Below, piece after piece: positions 62,397-64,000 of a stretch of DNA of 64,000 bases. The stretch's first letter is position 1. Each line of letters starts with the position of its first letter. The notes beneath the pieces were generated by a model. That model was not told the DNA's origin. It was given only the letters and a program-made list of their open reading frames with translations, and made no database searches. Where the stretch lies: the NCBI GenBank assembly GCA_025266875.1, contig JALLLT010000039.1, positions 248,001 to 312,000 of the forward strand. Reading direction: 5' to 3'. The translations under genes and the position numbers were made by a program. Origin of the DNA: Fennellomyces sp. T-0311. Its lineage: Eukaryota; Mucoromycota; Mucoromycetes; Mucorales; Lichtheimiaceae.

Positions 62397-64000
62397 CTAT
62401 ACAGAGTATGTGCTTAAAAATTGGTTCAATGCAGATCTGGAAGAAGATTTTATGGTAAGCTCCACATTTTCGTTCGTCACATTGCCATGTAGCAAGACCC
62501 GCTCTCCTTCTTGAGCGGCTATGAACTCTTGACCAATCGTTTGAATAATATAAAAATTCCACTGTGACGATATCATATTGGTAATTGTGGCAACAGGATA
62601 ATATTCGACAGCGGTTTTGTGCTCAATGCTGTGCTTGAGCCACAGTTCTCCAAAGGACTCCGTATCTAAGAGCTCTTCTGTAGTTTGCTCAAGCTCAAGT
62701 GCCATCAGGCTTGCGACCATTGACTCCTGTTATTAAAGTTTGCTAATCAATTCATAATATTGTATGCGGAAAGGATCGCGTATATACCTCGGGACTTCGC
62801 TTGTGATTGAACGAGTACTGCTTTTTGTACTGGTGTTGTCTTGGTAATTTTGCTTGCCACGTGGATAACTTTTTTGGCTTATATGCGTGAACATTAGTAA
62901 TACTTTCGAGCTGTGTAGAATTTGAAGCTACATAATGAATGGGTTCAGGATCACTTGTTATACAATCGGTATCATAACAAACCTTCGTCATCATCGATGA
63001 ACCGACTTGGTTGTTGCGGTCTGTTTGGATTGGCAACCAGCTGCAATCTATTAGCGCCTTATATGTTGCTAGGGTTGATATTCGCATACTTTTACTGGCG
63101 TTGTCAAAGATACTCGGCTAGAGTCTTGTAACATCTTTTCAAACTGAGAATCTTCGATCATGTCAAGCAGTTCTCGAGCAATCTACATATGACATTGTGA
63201 GTTCATTAGAAGTAGAATATTTATATCGCTAAATAGTGTTACTTACGGTCTGTTTTTCATACACTGGCGATTGTCTGAAGGCGTTTAGAATGACTTTCAA
63301 GTCCGAATGCCAAACTTTTGAACGAGTCATGCAACGCTTTATCGCTTGCAAGGCTTGTATCTGCAATTGATCATCTAATTTTTATGCTTATCTGTCAATA
63401 GACATATTGAATATTTGCAAACTACTTTACCTTTTACTAGAGTGATCCACTTTTGCAACTGCCACATTGCATCAGCTTCAGTGCACGAAGAAGAAAGATA
63501 AGTGTATTCACCCAAACACTTAGGGATATGTTGTTAAAAGCAATGCAATACTACAAAAGGAACTATCTTACCAAGAATGCCAGTTCAAGTAGAGGAGACG
63601 AAAGCTGATCTTGGTTATTACTCTTCAGTATTTTATAAACTGAAGACACTGCACTCTCACGAAGACTTGTTGATTCAATTTCCTCTTCAAGCTCTAAAAA
63701 CGATAGAGTATCAGTGAGTTGTTAGCTGAAAATAACTCACTATACTTGCCATTTTTCAAACGATCACATATTTCAGTGACATACTCTTCTTCCAAATTTT
63801 TTCTTGTTGCGGATAATGTAGCTATAAAGGTCTCGAGACACCAGATATCAATATCTTCTGTATAGGAATTGTTAAGGATGACTTAGTACGAATAGCATAT
63901 TATCACTAGCATAGCCTCAATGTATAGAAAAGGATATTGATCGAGCTTGTCCAAGAACCAGTGAGCAACCTTAATCTGGATAGTAGTAGTGCTACTACTC
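62397..64000 (-). CDS. AP-4 adaptor complex subunit epsilon, 3' part (runs off the window)
   Basis: The minus-strand exons at 63741-63857, 63572-63693, 63438-63518, 63247-63360, 63114-63182, 62788-63057 and 62397-62726 join in phase; a further exon lies at the window edge (about 63908-64000) and its splice to the next is unclear. The trunk part includes DIDIWCLETFIATLSA and CLGEYTYLSSS, the WxLGEYxxL-type segment of large adaptins. The last ~85 residues (FGELWLKHS, IIQTIGQEFIAAQ, VLLHGNV, LTIKSSS) look like the epsilon-specific appendage platform. AP-4 epsilon forms the coat for cargo leaving the trans-Golgi network. Gamma- or delta-adaptins would have a different ear. The 5' end and trunk N-terminus lie outside the window. 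Confidence 0.68.

Overview
The window is eukaryotic nuclear DNA from a fungus, most likely an early-diverging Mucoromycota lineage (Mucorales-like). The genes are dense and multi-exonic, with GT-AG introns mostly of 49-90 nt. The gene set mixes core fungal genes (CDC48, NFS1, NOP58, TIM23, ERG8, a CDC50/Lem3 subunit) with genes that yeasts lack but many early fungi and animals keep: an AP-4 epsilon adaptin, a BRAT1-like HEAT protein and a DUF1479 protein. All calls come from reading frames, splice signals and motif recognition; no database search was run. Exon joins were checked by codon phase.

Layout. 1-2556: no gene. 2557-4118 (+): secreted LysM/3D-domain protein. 5047-7168 (-): DUF3176-like membrane protein. 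7169-10167: gap. 10168-12049 (+): forkhead factor. 12381-15411 (-): CDC48, divergent from a BRAT1-like gene at 15572-18710 (+). 18775-19582 (-): Mpv17/PMP22-family protein. 19583-25198: 5.6 kb gap. 25199-26242 (+): bHLH factor. 27394-28650 (+): deoxyhypusine hydroxylase. 28813-30688 (+): APC8/Cdc23 that stops early. 31992-33505 (+): DUF1479 protein. 33777-34694 (-): cold-shock-domain protein. 34932-37449 (-): Spo71-like PH protein. 39063-40960 (+): NFS1. 41177-42736 (-): Rsc7/Swp82-type remodeller subunit. 43405-47927: a decaying block with a rearranged P450 relic, a frameshifted P450 and a truncated nucleoside hydrolase. 48377-48954 (+): GNAT. 49156-49925 (+): TIM23. 50068-51455 (-): DHHC palmitoyltransferase. 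51713-53185 (+): CDC50/Lem3. 53248-54979 (-): ERG8. 55331-56443 (+): RRM/zinc-knuckle SR protein. 56525-58023 (-): type II membrane protein. 58231-59885 (+): NOP58. 60363-62332 (+): MFS transporter. 62397-64000 (-): 3' part of an AP-4 epsilon gene running off the window.

Themes. There is no operon logic; neighbours are arranged as divergent pairs with 160-350 bp shared promoters and convergent pairs with 60-220 bp between stops. Several products act in protein or RNA homeostasis (Cdc48, APC8, Nop58, an SR protein, deoxyhypusine hydroxylase for eIF5A). Others act in membranes (CDC50 flippase subunit, palmitoyltransferase, AP-4, Tim23, Mpv17-like). The most notable items are the BRAT1-like protein that keeps a C-terminal Asp-Cys-Tyr, an 18-nt microexon carrying a metal-ligand pair of deoxyhypusine hydroxylase, the early-stopping APC8, and the P450/nucleoside hydrolase block in which three neighbouring genes are broken in different ways.
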